Below, piece after piece: positions 39,001 to 54,000 of a stretch of DNA of 64,000 bases. How positions within the stretch are numbered: the stretch's first letter is position 1; each line of letters starts with the position of its first letter. This DNA comes from Oreocharis arfaki. Its lineage: Eukaryota; Chordata; Aves; Passeriformes; Paramythiidae. The position numbers were made by a program, and so were the translations under genes. Below the pieces are notes generated by a model. It saw nothing but the letters and a program-made list of their open reading frames with translations. It was not told the DNA's origin and ran no database searches. The stretch lies in assembly GCA_013398015.1 (NCBI GenBank), contig VZRR01008220.1, positions 1 through 64,000 of the forward strand. Reading direction: 5' to 3'.

Positions 39001-42000
39001 TTGTTCAGCGGTCGCAGTGCAGAAGGGGTCTGGTGCACCGGAATCAGCAGCAATCGAGGTCCAACGCGTTTGTCTGTTCCGGGAGCTATCTTTGGGGGAG
39101 TCTTACTTGCAGCTTGTGGAACAGCATCATCTGAAATATTGTAACAAGTTACATAAAAACCAGTTTAAGAGACCGCCTACAGATCAGGCATAATTCTTAA
39201 TAAATACAAGAGCAAATATTTTGCAAACAACTGCATCGAAGGCAAGTTTTTCTCTTTTTATTCACAGAATGCATACAACCAACCAGGCTAGAACAGTTTG
39301 GGGTTTTTTCTATGTAGTTCCACTGACATTTCTCAACAATGAAACAGGAGAGTAATTCCATACCTAATTCCTGGACTCTATGCCAACCATGAAATTCTAG
39401 CAGTCGTAACTGTGCTATACATTTCTATAGGTCAAGGAATGATGTGAGGCTTCCAGCACACTTCATAGCAGTCACTGACCAGACAGTTACATTTTTTCCC
39501 TTCTCTAATAGTTCAGGTTGGAATACAAAAAGCAACTTAAGAGATATTTCTTATCCTACTTTGCAAAGGGAAGCAAGGCATGTGAATCCATATTTAAAGT
39601 GAAACCAGTTGAAGACTGTACGACAGCCATGAAAAGAGGCAGAATTTTAAACAAAAGCATTTAGAGTAATAACCCAAAGCACCTAAGCATTACCTCTTTT
39701 TGGATTCTGTGGAGGACTTGAATTAACTCCTGACAGTATCACTGGAACAGAGACAGCAGAGGAAGTTAGTGTGGTCACCACAGGTGTAGCTGCTGCAGCT
39801 GTTGTTACTACAACTGTTGAAGTGGATGTTGTGACAACAGGACAAGTAACAGTCGGTGGTGTTGCTACAGTTTTTGGAAACGACGTAGCTGCTACTGCTG
39901 CAACAATCTCTGTGGTTTTTGTTGTGTTCACAGTAGCAGTAGGAGTGGTGGATGGAGTAGTACAGGTGCTGATTCCAGGTGTTGCAGAAGCAGCTGTGAC
40001 TGTAACTGCAGGAGGAGAGCAGGGAGGTTCACCAGCTTTTGTCTGGCTAGGAGAGGTCACAGTAGATGCTGCTACACTGGTACTTTCCACAGCAACCGGA
40101 GAAATGGTGCTGGCTGTAGCGACCCCAGGAAAGACTGTGCACTGAGCTGGAGAGAGCACTGAAGGAACCACAGGAGCAATGACCGTGATTGGTGTGGGCT
40201 TGATACCGAGCAACTGTCGCCCTGAGGCAGGCTGGCGTGTGCTCGAAGGAATCTTCTGCTGCAGAGCTCCCGCTTTGTTTATCACAAACTTGGCAAACAC
40301 ACCACCAGGTGAGGGTCGGGCAGCTGCAAATAAAAACTTGCAGGTCAAAATTTTAATAGATTTCTTCTTTGCCTTTCATGAGGTGCTACAGTTGTAATGT
40401 CAGCCTCCTTTTTCTACGTACCTTACAATTAAATCAAAACCTTTATGGCAGGCCTGGATATGCCTGACATGTTAGAAAAAACAGAAACATGTCTGCCTTA
40501 TTCCACTACTATAGCTTTTATTGCATTTCTTCCCAGACACACAAAAGAATCAGGTCTTGAAGGCTTGTTCTTCACTGAAACTATGGACAATCCTAACTAA
40601 CAGTGCAGGAAAACAAGCACCTAAATGAAATAATGAGCTCCAAGTACTTTCTAAATATAAATTCTTTGTGTAACAGCTTGTGTCATCTTCCCACTTTCAT
40701 TGTTTCTTGATTTTCATCCCCTTCTACTGTATTCGTCTTACACAGGCACAGGGGAAAGGGATGGGAGGGATACAGTTTCCCCTTGTAATTGCAGCAACAT
40801 TCAGACTGTAGACTGGATGGAACAAATCTAACCGATGGAAATTAATCACCATTAGGAAGATCCTTTACCTCATCCCTTGCTCTCCAAGGGACCAGAATAC
40901 TGCATTTACATCACTCCAGATGCCTACAGATGAGTACAACAGCACTGAGATTATGGAGCAAGCTCAATTTAAACACTGCAGTTATTTACGCATACAGCAT
41001 TTTTACCAGACTGTGCCAGAACTGGTACTTTTTACTTAAACCACTACGCAGCAATGACTTCACCCATCAATGAAACACAGCCAGCTCTTTCAAATTGCAT
41101 AAACACACAAAACAACAAGTTTTATTACACAACAAGAAAAACAACACACCCATTTAGGTGGCATTGAAAATTTAGGCAGAAAGAAACAAAATAATCAATC
41201 AGAAATTAAAGTTTTTCCAGGACACAGGTAACATCCTTTTCCCTTGCAAAGCTTCTTCAGATCTTTAAATAACGTGTGGGATTATGTGGATGGGTACTAG
41301 ACTTCTTTTTTTAAACTCATGCAAAATGTAATAGTTAAAGGGAACTTCCTCTCCTGCCATGCTGGGGCAACCATTTCAGTACCAACTCAGATAAGCAAGT
41401 AACTCATGCATCTTCAAATTTTTTTTTTTTTTTTTAAACTCAAAGTGCTGTCTAAGTCCAACCCTGTTTAGCTTGTGAAATCCAATGAGATTAGAGGCTG
41501 GCGTGGTTATCGGCTGCACACCTGTAGTTTCGCTAATCCAGATTTGGACCATCTTGTCTTTCACTGCTGCTTCACACATCTTTGGCGGTCACAAGAATTA
41601 TGAGTGCAACATCAGCAGAAAATCTAACAGCGAAGAACCACGTATTAGTGATACTTTACTCATTTGAAGTCAAACTGTGTTTGATGAAAAGCAATTTAAA
41701 ATGACAGAAACGAAACTCCAAACAAAAATCCCAGTTAATATTTGGCGAGTCTCCATCCACTCTCGTCTCTTGAAAATATGCTCTAGTAGCATTAATAAAA
41801 CAACTAACAGTCAACATCTGTAATCTTACTCTGAAGTCAAAATAAAACTTTCTGCTTTAAAGAGGTTATTTATTGCAGAGGCATCTTAGGTAGGCAATGC
41901 AGCCAAAGGCAGCATGCACCGCTGCACAGAAATCAACATTAACGCTGTACACTCACTCTGTACTTCAGCTTCACGCAATTTAAAACACAGTAATAAGTTC

Positions 42001-45000
42001 CAACCTACCTATCTGTTTCTGTGCTGGGGCATGGGTTTTCAGAGTCGTCACAGTGGGGGTTGAAGTAGTGCTGATGGAAGATGTAGTTTTAGGAGCTGAT
42101 GCTGTGGGCCCCTGGACTGATGGTGTCCCAGAAGTAGGTGCTTTAGCACTGGGTGCTACCTTGGAGATCACAGTACTGAGGGCTGCGATATCAAGTACTG
42201 TGGGCTGCAGCCTGCCTGTGATATAAGCTGCTAGCCGATTGGCAGGATGTAATGCCCCCATCTGTCCCAAAAGCAGTTTGGCCTGAGGATACCTCTTATC
42301 ATTAACCTGAAAAGAGGGGAAAAGGGAAACTTTGTGAAAAGAATGCTAATTCACCACTTCTGGAGAGGTGTTTCATTCCATGGGACTTCTAAACGTCCTT
42401 TTCAAAAAAACATTGCAATTCGGAATGGGAATTCCTAATTTCCCTACTGCCCAGGAAAACTTCAAACAACTCTTGTTTTATCTTTGTAATACAGATTTTA
42501 AATGCTGCTTAGACTCTCACATAAAAACAGAGAGTCCAAGGAACATGTGAAATCACTGAAACTAGCTAAGAGTGAAGCTAGCACCTGTTTTTCCTATCCC
42601 TTACTTACGCTGTAGTTCTGAATAAAAATAGGCTCCCTAATTGAAGGACAACTTGGGAAAAAATTCTCACACCTTATTAAGACCTAGCATCACAAAAGGA
42701 AGAATACTGATGACATATACATTGAGACAAAACTCTAAAGAGCTTGGTAAAAGCTGTATCAACCTTTTCCTTATCCACATTGTTGTTTGATACTGTAATT
42801 AAGGTATGATGAGCTCACTAACTTCAAATTCCAAGTTGGAGTTGTAACAGATGGCACAGGAAAAAAAACAGAACATCTTTCTGAATGTCAGCCTTTATGC
42901 CTAGCGGACAATGGAAGGTTTTGGTAGTGCTGCATTTTGCTTTCAAGTTGTTCGGTAATACCTTCAAAAGCCAAACGCATTTAACACACTACTAAATAAA
43001 CAGTTTTTATTGATCAATTTTTATTGAAGGTAAGAAATCTCCTGCTTTTCTTCTCTCCACTAGCTTCTCTTTCTGAGGGTGTCATATCTGCAAAGCATCA
43101 TAAAACTATATTTTATTCATTTTCTAATTCACATGGTTTTCCTGAAAGTGATTTTACTATAATCACAAATAGCTATGATGGAAAAAGATCTTCATCCTAA
43201 CTCTGCAGTTCTTACTACTAATTTTTAACACCAAGCCAGCAACATAAAACTGCAGAGAAAAGACCCTTTGAATTTAGGATTATGAAGTCTCTTGATGAAA
43301 AACATATATTCTCCAAAGAGGAGTCATGCTGTTAGTGAAGACTAACAGTAAGCTGTAGCAAAAAGTAATTTAATGTTTATATTTTCATTTTAAAGTTTTG
43401 TCCCAGTGTATACTTCCCCAGAAAAATATTCTTTTAGTAGACTCATACAGCCATTCATTTAGAAGCATTATGTGCCAAATGCACCTTCAGGGGGTTTTAC
43501 AAAGAATTAAAAAGATCCTGAGAGAGATTCTGCACTCGGGTCAACAAGACCCAAACTGCCAAAAAGACAAGTTAAACCATCAGATTTCAGGATTCCAATC
43601 AGATTTCCTGTTACTGAGTAAATCTTGAAAGGGACAAGCTTACGGAGAGGAACGCCATCAGATTCTAAGAACTTTTCTGGACAGGCGAAAGACTACGCAG
43701 AAAAATTTAAGAGTGTTCTCCCCTTCAAGGAGTTCTGGGATAGCACTGGATGAAGACGCATCTAATCTCCACAGTAAAGGCAGAGGGACCCACCTGAATC
43801 AAGCCCGAGGGGCTCGTATTAGCTTTGCATTTGTAGACAACCAGCTTTCCCGCAGGAGAAACCCCTGCATAAAAAGGCAAGCCTCTGCCCCCATGCAGCT
43901 TCTCCCGCAGTTTGTCCACTGGCTCTGCCCGCATGACCTTTACATTTTCTGAGTTATTGCATGACGCCACTGCGCTATCAGGAGTCTCCAAGACAGGGAT
44001 CTCAGGCTTCTCATCCTTGTCCTGGGAGGACGGCACTGAAATTTTCACTTTGGAGGAGCAGACAGAAGGATGGTTCTCATCCTGGGCCGTGTATTCCGAA
44101 GCCAATTCAATAATGAAGCTACCCACTTTGAGGCACTGTGGCGCGTTACTGTTGATATGCTGTGATAAGATGGTCAAGATCTTATTGTGATCTTCTTCCA
44201 AGTTGCAGTCAGAGATAATCTCGATAAGTTTGGTTGGTTCACCTTGAGTGGTGTGATGAACATAGGAGGTGGAGAAAGAGTCCCCCTCACTACGGGAAGA
44301 ACACCAGCTTTCCTCTGAGAAAGAATTGAAATAGGTTTCTGCAATACTGTGGCATTTTAATCACCTGGATAGTCAAACAATTTCATTCTGCCCACACCTC
44401 CACCCTTGTCTCAGCTCAGCTGCAGGCCAACAGCAAGTAAAAGAACCGTTCAAAGCATCACCGCCCCTAGTAGAGCTTCACAAGCAAGCAAAAACTCACT
44501 GGAAAACCAATGTAATTATTTCTCATGGTTCCATCCCTGCAGCCATACCACGTCAGGTTGTATCCCATTGCATCACAAGCTAAACAAAGCTGGGTTGTTT
44601 CAATACATGGGTGAAAGTTCTCCAAACACACCAACACAGTAGAAAGCGTCACTGGTTATTCAAGAGATGGCACTTTTCTCTTGGAGTCAGAAAAGCACCC
44701 TTGTCCTAAAATGGCATGAGGGGACACACCACTAGCAGAACTGTCTTTTGCAGAAGATGTGTAAACAGAAGCATGACCTTTTGTTGTCATTAGAGATACA
44801 ACGTCCCTTTTTGCAAAACTGTAAGGATGTTGAGCCCTGTGTCCTGGCCATTTTAATTTCACCTACCAATGCATCAACCTTTTCAACTAATTGTATTATT
44901 TTTCCATTCCCATCCTTAAATGTAGAGTGCGCTGTTGTACACATTAAACAGTAAAAAAATAAGCTCAAAAAGGCAGATATAGATCATTAGTGGATGACAC

Positions 45001-48000
45001 AACGCCTCTAGGAAATGTCTCCTTTAAGGCTTGTAACATGATTTGGGCCACTTCAGACTGAAAGAGAACACGGATGTCTAGCCTACTTCTTCACGAACTA
45101 GAAACTCAAACCCCACAACTATAACGTAGCAAAACTTCAATCTTTCAAAATGAACTAAAGAAATTCAACATCAAACAATTCCAAATAAAGCATAGGTGCT
45201 TCCTTGTCCCATACAATTCCATGTGAAGAATATGAGGATCCCATCCTCCCAGTACTACTCGGATATTTAATTTTTCAGTAACTACAAAGTAATAGCAAAG
45301 AAAAGAAGAGGAAGAAAAAAATATCCAGACAAAGCAAAACCATGCATCTCCATTCCTTCTCAAGTACCTAATCATCTCTCTTGAAGACAAATCTGCTGTG
45401 CAGTTTTATCTTTTATTGCTAAACAAGCTACTGCAGCACACGTCCTTTTACACTCAGAGCAGCAAGTACAGGATATTTAGTCTGCTGTATCTCCATGTGC
45501 CCCCCCTCCCCCTCAGCTGCTAAGAAAAGAGGAAACTGTATGCATATCATAAGATTTTTATTATCAACTATAATAACTCCCCCAGCAAACAGACTTCTGT
45601 TTCATCAGTAGCTACTTTTTAAAAGAAATACCACAAAAACATGTAACTACCAAGGAGGTCAAATTATACTCACGACTCAGCTCTTACCTCTTGGTTTATT
45701 AGTGCCTTTGTCTACCTCACAGGTTGCCTTCTCAGGAGACTGAAGCTCCGGTTCAGGCTCCTGCTGGAGGAAAGAAAGGCAAGAAAATACTCACCCTATA
45801 CATCTCACTTCCACACTAAAAATCACAGCACAAATGAACTAGTTCACCCCAAATCATAAAAATATGCTGTGTTTGACAATGTTACGGGTTTCATCTTCGA
45901 AGGGCTCTATTAACAATGAACATTTAAGCCTCACATAATAATGCACTTGTGGCAGCCAAGAATTTCCCCAGACAAGGCAAGGTGTATCACAGTAACAGGC
46001 TAAGTTAACCAGCACTGCAAAGTGGTTTAGGCTCCAGCTTCCATGGCCCTACCACCACCAAATGTAAGTCAAGCCCTCATGTCATGTAGGCATTTCTGGG
46101 GAAAAAATTACTTCAACATTTTCAAAATTTCTGCCTGCTCTGTAATACACACTAGTTACAGTGTGACTTCTTACCTTTACACTACAGCTCTGTGAATCAC
46201 TTTTGTCTTTTTGCTGCTTTTTCTCCTCTCTCCTGTGCTCATAGGCTCGCACCCTTGCACAAGTCATCAAACTTTCAAAGTACATGTAGACAGGATCCTT
46301 GTCCTCCTCTCGAATCTAAAAAAAATTTAAAAAGACAAAAACTTCTCCTCTCTGTTCTAGATGCACATTAGGTTCACGAAACAGCTTTGCTTTCTAACAA
46401 CACTTCAACATAAACGCTTCAACAGTAAGGGTCAAAGAAAAGTCCAGCCTTTAAAGCTGGATCTGACCTCTCAGTATCATTACATAGCCCAGTCTGCCAC
46501 CACCAGCCCCCAAAAATTCAAACCCATTCTGATATTCTTCTAAGTAAAGAAACAAATCCTAACTGTCATGCATTGTTTAACATTATCTGGTATACATTAA
46601 ATAACTACTCTGGTATAGTTGTTCTTCAGATATAACTACATTCCACTCTGCGGCTGTTGTTGCTTTTTTCTGATACTAAGGTGAGGGGAGACACAAAGCC
46701 AGGTTCTTCGAACACTGGCAGGGAAACCTCAAGAAAGAACAAAAAAAAAATATATACACCAGAACTACACTGAACACTTTGTCTGTATCCAAACATTTTT
46801 TGCAAGTAATTCATACTTAGATAGGCTACATTATGTAGCTAATAACTTTTACAAACATTACAGGACTAATAATTTTTACAAAAATAGCATATATTACCGT
46901 ATTTTTAAATGAGGCTATTAGTGAATCATAATCACCTTCCACCATCTCCATATTGCTACAGTAAATTCTCAACAGAAGATGGACATAGTTAAAGATTTGT
47001 ATACAATCAATTCATCCTAGCTTATCAACACACCTATGGGCAGTCAGTTTCACCTCAAACTTCTCCAAAATTGCCTAGCACAGAAGCTTTTGGCAATATT
47101 TGTTTTAATTTTCAGTACAAGGAAAAACATGCATCTTTTTTTTCTCTTACCACTGGATTGGGTCTAGGAGTGTACACTCTGCCTGGTTTTGTTCCACTGG
47201 AAGATCTGTTCTTACTAGGAAGAAAGACCTCTGGGCTGGGCAGTACCATAGATTTAACTGGTTCAATAACAGATGGTGTTGGGACATAAATTGGCTCTGG
47301 ATCTACTTCACCTTCTACTTTCACCCATAATGGACAATTCCTAACAGGCTGTTCAGGCTCTGAGTCACAGATAGCTGAAGAAAAGAGAAAAAGCAAAAAT
47401 TACTTATAAATAAAATACCACCTAACACAGCAGCAACAGAATTTTTTGAGTTCGAGGTCTAGCCATGCAACTAGTTCAAACTGCCAGAAAATTCTACCGG
47501 TTGCTGTTCTTGCCTCAAATTCTAGTCAAAAGTGACTGTGATTTGTCCACAAGAAAGAAGAAATAAAAATGTTTCTACACTAGTCCTTGTTTCTTGTTTC
47601 TATTGTGATAGAAGATACACAAAACCAAGGAAAATTAGTGACCTTCACTGATGCTGCATACTGAAAAATTGCATAACACCCAAAAAACATCCCAGATCTG
47701 CACACTGCAGCTATACGGAAGAATTAATTTATTCCAGTAGAACACCACAGAATACTTTGTTTCAGCTGTTCCTAGAACTACTGTTAGGAAGAAATTGAAA
47801 ATGTAAATTCATATGCAATTTCTACCAATTTGGTTTTCTGAGCATATCTTAGGCCAGATCTGAAATTACCATAAATAACTGTACTTTCAATGAAATCCAT
47901 TAACTATACAGCTATATACAGCAACTGAAAACACAGCTCTAGACACCCACCTGTTAACAGGGAAAGATAGCAGCACAGTAACAGCGAACATTACCAACAA

Positions 48001-51000
48001 TGATAGCAGTAATTATCTCATATCCATAGTCTTTAAAGACATTTGGAGAGCTGAACAAGAGTTTAAACTACCAAAAAGAAACTCCAACTATTTGATTCAA
48101 TAAATAAATACACAGTGCCCAAAATGCTGATCACAAAAGTAAGAAATAAAAAAAAAAAAAATAAGGTGTTATTTCCTGTAAGTCAGCTGGATTTAGAAAT
48201 GGCATCACTACTACATCCTAATAAAAAATGCCTGTCAAGATTGGTGGTTTGCTATAAGTAATCTCAACCAATACTCACTGTATTCCACCCTTTTCCTCTT
48301 CTTCCTGTCTTTTTGCTTCATCTCTTCCTCTTCCCCATCACCCTCTTCTTCCACATCTTCATCCTCTTGCTGTTGTCCTTGTGTTCCAAACAGCACGAGC
48401 TTTCCACGCACAGCCTTTTTCATCATTTTCTTATGTTTTGATCCTCCCTTCACTAGCAAGACCCTTCTCTTGAGGCAGGTACACCCAAACATACAGTCTG
48501 GCCTGCGGCAGTGCGTAGGCTGACGTTTCTCCAGTGCCAGACTGGCACATATGCAACCCAGTCGGCAGAAATCATTGTTGCAAGGAGGTGCTCGTCGTCT
48601 TATTATTTTGTGGATAGGTTTGCTTTTAAGAGATGCCTAAAAGAAGTTTTAAAGAAGCATAAACTTCAAATTTTAGTAGGAAATATTTTAGTAAAATTAC
48701 ATGAAGCATATGCAAAATCGCTATTCAAAGTTCATTTAGAAAACCCCTCCAGTTACATTGTTTCATATGAAAACTTGTCCTCTATACCAAAAAAACCATC
48801 CAAAAAGCCCAACAGAACAGAGTTTGCATTTGAAGTCTTTTGAGAGGCAACTAGAGACAGCAAAACCATCCTGGTAATAAGCAGGATGTGAAAAAAGCAG
48901 AAGATGTTATCATCAGATTACATGACCAGGATTTTCTTGCAGTTAGCTCAACTGAAAACATAAAAAGGAAAACAGCAAGGAAATGCAGTTACTGAATAAC
49001 AATTGTATTAACCCAAATGTTTAATGGAGAAAAAATTTTAAACAATTCAAATTATTAATAATTTGTACCAACATGCTATTATCATAATTAGTTTTTTCAC
49101 ATACTGCTAAGTCAGCACTCCTCAAGTTCCACTGCAAAGACCACACCACAAAAGAATCTCATGCTTTATCATGATCCTTAGCAGCTTCAGTCTTATTTTC
49201 TCCATCTCTGTGCAACATCCATAAGTGGGCAGATTAAAAAAAGCAACAGTACAGAAAAGAAAGAAACCATTACAAATCTACCTGAGCTGTAAGCAGGGTT
49301 GCCAAAGAGATGTCCGCTCGCTCTTCTGTAATATAGGTCCGTGGTTTCCCATCCCAGAGAGCACAGTCTTCCAAGTCCATTAACTTCACTTGAGATTTAG
49401 ACAAACCTGGTGGACGAGCTGCTTGGTGATGCTGTGGTGCTTGACGCAAACTGATCTGCTTTGGAAATGTATTTTCATCCACAGTTGGTAGCACAAAATC
49501 ATCTGCTTGGTTGCTCAAACTGCTAGCAGACTTAGCAGCCTTTTCCCCTAAAGAGTTCTGTTTCTGCTTTGGAGGAAAAGGTGAAGGCAGAATAGGCTTG
49601 TAAGATGATTTTACTCTACTGTTTGTAGATGTCTGTCTGGTTTGAGTCTTCGTCTTCCTAGAGGTAGATGATGGAGGAACAGGCTTGAACGTGTAAGATG
49701 TTGATGGAATTACAGTGGATTGCTTCTTTAAAACACTGTCGAGTGTTCGAACATAGCTAGTGCTCTTAGTGGGAAGCTGATACACCACGGGAGAAGTGGG
49801 AGTGTTAGAAGAGAATCCCATACTTGTTTCCATCAATTTCCCTTCATTTTCCAGGTACTCATCCAGCTTGTCACTACAGAACGCTGAGCGATTCTTCAAT
49901 GAACCTTCTGAACTGCTACCTAAATAAATAAAGAGTACATTAACTCCTGGAGTTAACTCTTATAATAATTAAACATTCTAGGATAGGTAAATACATTTCT
50001 AAAAAATGCACTCTTCCCCAAGAATTGTATATACCATAGGTACACCAAATATAATCCATTCTGGAACACCACCAGCAGCCTGCACGACTGTTTTTGTGGA
50101 GATCATACATGTGTATGTGTGGTGGGTTGGCCTTGGCTGGACTCCAGGTGCCTGCCAAGCCACTCTACTACTCCTCTTCTCAGCAGAATGGAGGGTTGAA
50201 AGTAAGCTGCAAAAAACCTCACGGGTCAATATAAAAGCAGTTTAATAAAGTAAAAGCACAGGCCATGTGTGGAAGCAAAGGAAAATAAATGATTTATTCT
50301 CTACTTCTCACCAGCAGGTGATGTTCAGGCACTTCCTGGGAAGCAGGGCTTCAGAACAAATAGCAGTTACTCCAGAAGACAGACATCATAAATAACAAAT
50401 GCCCTCCCTCCTTTTCCATTCTCTTAAGCTTTCACTGCTGAACAGACATACATTACGGAACACCAGTTTGATAAGTTTGGGTCAGCTGCTCTACATCCCC
50501 TCCCAAGACCACGCCCACCCACTGGCTACTGCTGAGGGGAGAATGTTGAGAGGCAGCCTTGGTGCATGCAAACGCTGCTCAGCAGTAGCCAAAACACTGG
50601 TGTGTTACCAACACCTTCCCAGCTGCCAGTGCAGAGCTCAGCACTGTGAGAGCTGCTGTGGGGAAAACGAACTCCAGCTCAGCCAGACCCCACACAGCAC
50701 TCATTCACAAAAACACTACAGGGCTTCTGTGCTTCTATTCTTGCTTCGTTTGTCCTAAACACCTGGACTACCCGGTAAAGCACAACATAGCTGGAATATT
50801 CCAACACAACATTTTATAGAAGTGCAGAAGGTACAATATAAATATTTGATCTAAAGTAAAAAATTGGCAAATTTTCAACAATCCATTTGAGGTTTGGCAA
50901 AGTAATCAAATATGCGAGGAATACGTGCTCTAACTGGAGTTAAAAATACACCAATATAAATGAAAATTGCTCAGGTTCTTTAGGGTCCCTGAGGCAACAG

Positions 51001-54000
51001 AATTCTGGAATTACCATACTTCCATATAAACTCAAAACTCACAAACAAAACCAAAACTATTACACCTTTGCTCTTCACTCAAGCCTTCTGTGTACAACAG
51101 AACACGTATTTTTATCTTACTCATAGTTTCCCTCTTCCCTCATTAATCTCCATTATGACTATGAAACCAGTACTAAAGAATTCTTTAATTATAACAGTTT
51201 CAATATAAAAAAATAAATCTCTCATTAAGACACACATAAATACCAGATTGCAAGGTCTATGGAAGGTCAAGAAAATGGCCACATGTTGGAAATATGTACA
51301 TTGATCCCTCTCTTTTTACATTTTTTTACCTTCATTTCTAGAAGCACCATGAAGCTTCCCTCGCCAGCCTTTGATTTTTGTGAAATCATTTGTCTTTCCT
51401 GTCCTGGAAACAAAAGGAAATCCAGTATCTGGAAAAGAGGAAAGCTAGCCTCAGTTTATGAACCAAGTTTGATTGTATCAGTTTCTTAGCAAACCCTGCT
51501 TATTCCTTTTCAGGGATAGGTGAACAGTAGCAAAATCAAAAGGTTTGAAGCAACTTGATTTTTACTTTTTTTTTTTTTTTAAATTAACAGAATACTTAAC
51601 AAGGCCAAGCTTCCTGTAGAGTTCTGCTCTATGGCTGAGCATCTGCTATCCCATACAAAGTGTTTCCTTTATTTTCAGTTTTAGTCTCCTTAGCAATGTG
51701 CAAAAGCAGTTGGCTCCGAAAGTCTAATGGGCCAATCAATTAATTAGTAGGCTAAAATGGAACAGGCAGGTTTTGAGCTGATACCACAGCCTCACTCAGC
51801 AAGAAGAGTAATTTGATTCTCTCCTCTCAGTTGAGTCAATGACTTTTATGACACCTGTAGAAACTTGATTTAATGTTCAGTGCTCTGTCAAATTCAGATG
51901 AGTATCAGTTAGAGGCACGGACAGTGAATAACCACAAAAGGAAAACAGTTACATCTGTCGAGTTATGCATCAACTGTGGGAACTAAGATGGAATGTAAAA
52001 ATACTAACGGGGATCTGTGTGGCCGTTTAACATATTGTTAGGCTAGAAATAACTGTATTGGACACTAAGCTGACTGAGGTCTTCTGAACTGAATCTTCCT
52101 CTCCTGCAGTGTAAACAATCTGAAATTCAACGTCTGCCTCTACCAGCTCCTAAAAGTAGTAGATTAAGAAAGACATAAGTAATCAGAACACTACAGTGGG
52201 AGAAACAGTTAAGTAGAAGACATATAAGCATGTAAGATAAGATAGGCTTTGTCCATCCAGTTCACTATTAAAAACAGTACCTAGCAACAGTACGAGAATC
52301 ATAGTCACAGTACAATGAGAAATGCACTTGTTTGGATACCAAGCAAGTTTGAAAAAGAACAATCAGCAACAACTTCTGTAATAAATAATCATCATGAAGT
52401 CATAGGGTAGCCCCCACGTGGCATCTCTGGTCTTCTGGAAAAATTCTGATACTCAGCTCTGTTAAAGACAACTTTCTTTTGTTTGGTATGTGAGCAACAT
52501 CAGACAAATTCAGATTGCTTAAGCCTTTTCTGAGCAATTTGAGAGGTCAGTAAAAAATTAACAGATACTATTACTGGACCACAACCATCACAAAATGGGA
52601 ACCCTGAGAACAATCCAGCCACAATTACTCAAGACTCCTTGTCCAGTAACCACATAATAATCCAAGGAAGTTCTCCTATTTTGCCATTTTGGTATCATTT
52701 TAATCTCTTTAGATACCAAGCTGAACTAAACAGCCACTCTCTCCTTCTCATCACTGATAATAAAAAGGTGACACTTAAGATTACACCAAATTCATATTCT
52801 ACCCACCTGGAGAATTGGGGTTGGTACCTGGATAGCTCCACAGAGAGTAATTTGAGTAGGAAAGAGGAAGCTGCACACCCAAATATTTTAAGTCGATGCT
52901 CATTGTTGGGTCCACAGAATTCAACTTCAGTCCCACTACAAGAAGCAAGCATCAGTAAATGTCTCAATGCAGCAACATGTCAGGAAAAAGAAAGTATATA
53001 TATTCATTAAAAGATAAACCATTCTGTTACCATGGGCTTTTCTGGCATTCACCCACCATTTTAAAAGACTTGGAGAAAAGCATTAGTGCCATAACACTTA
53101 CTTGCACTGGATTTATAGAAGGTGTAAATTAAAGAGCATTTCATGCAATGGGAATTTGAGAAAAAAACTGAATTACTTTTCATAGTTTTTTTGATTGCTA
53201 CTGAAGTTTTCACAGAAATTTATTAACCACAGTGCCAGTGTTGTAATAAATCTCATAATAAAACCTTCTGGTTTTTTAAAGAAGTCAGCACACCATTTAC
53301 ATCTTTGAAGGCTAGAGTTACTCTCTGAACCCAATTCAGCTGACTGACATTTCATATCCCTAAGTTACCAAGCCTGCCAGCAGTACCTACACACCCCCTT
53401 TTGTACTGAGCTAAACTGGTGCAAGAACATGTACCACACATACATCAGTTTCAACTAGCAGTAAGAGACAACAAACCACGTTTTAGCTCTGAAGAATGTG
53501 TGTTTGTTTGATTGACTGTTATGATATAAAAATGAGTTTAGACAGCAATTTCAGGACTCGGGTTATTAAATTCTCCAAAGCTCAGCAGGTTATTTTTTCG
53601 CCAGTCTTGGCGCTTCACAACAAAACACCTTTTTTTTCCCTGAAACAGGTGGAAAGGTGGCTATAAAGAAACTAAACAATCTGCGTTGTTACAGGCACTG
53701 AAGTATTTGTGGTGGCATCAACATGTTCCTTCACTAACAACCCCCAATACTCAAACTGAAAGATTTACTTGGTAACAAAAGCTATCTTTGTCAATGGCAA
53801 AACAAATACAGATACAGAAATGCTGAGAAAGGAAAAAGCTAGGAAAATTGATATTGCATCTTCTCAGAAAATACTGTTACACTGAATTTAAAAAATCACT
53901 GTCAATCAAATTCAGCTCGCAGCTGGGAGCTGAGAACATCTACTTTGATCTTTAGCTATAGAAACTTGAAAATGTTGCTCCTGCTGCTCACAAGTTTGAA

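Noticed and set aside
39771..40145. A 124-codon Val/Thr-rich open frame on the plus strand.
   Set aside because: It is antisense to the Thr/Val-rich low-complexity MGA exon N, where repetitive codons keep the opposite strand open by chance.
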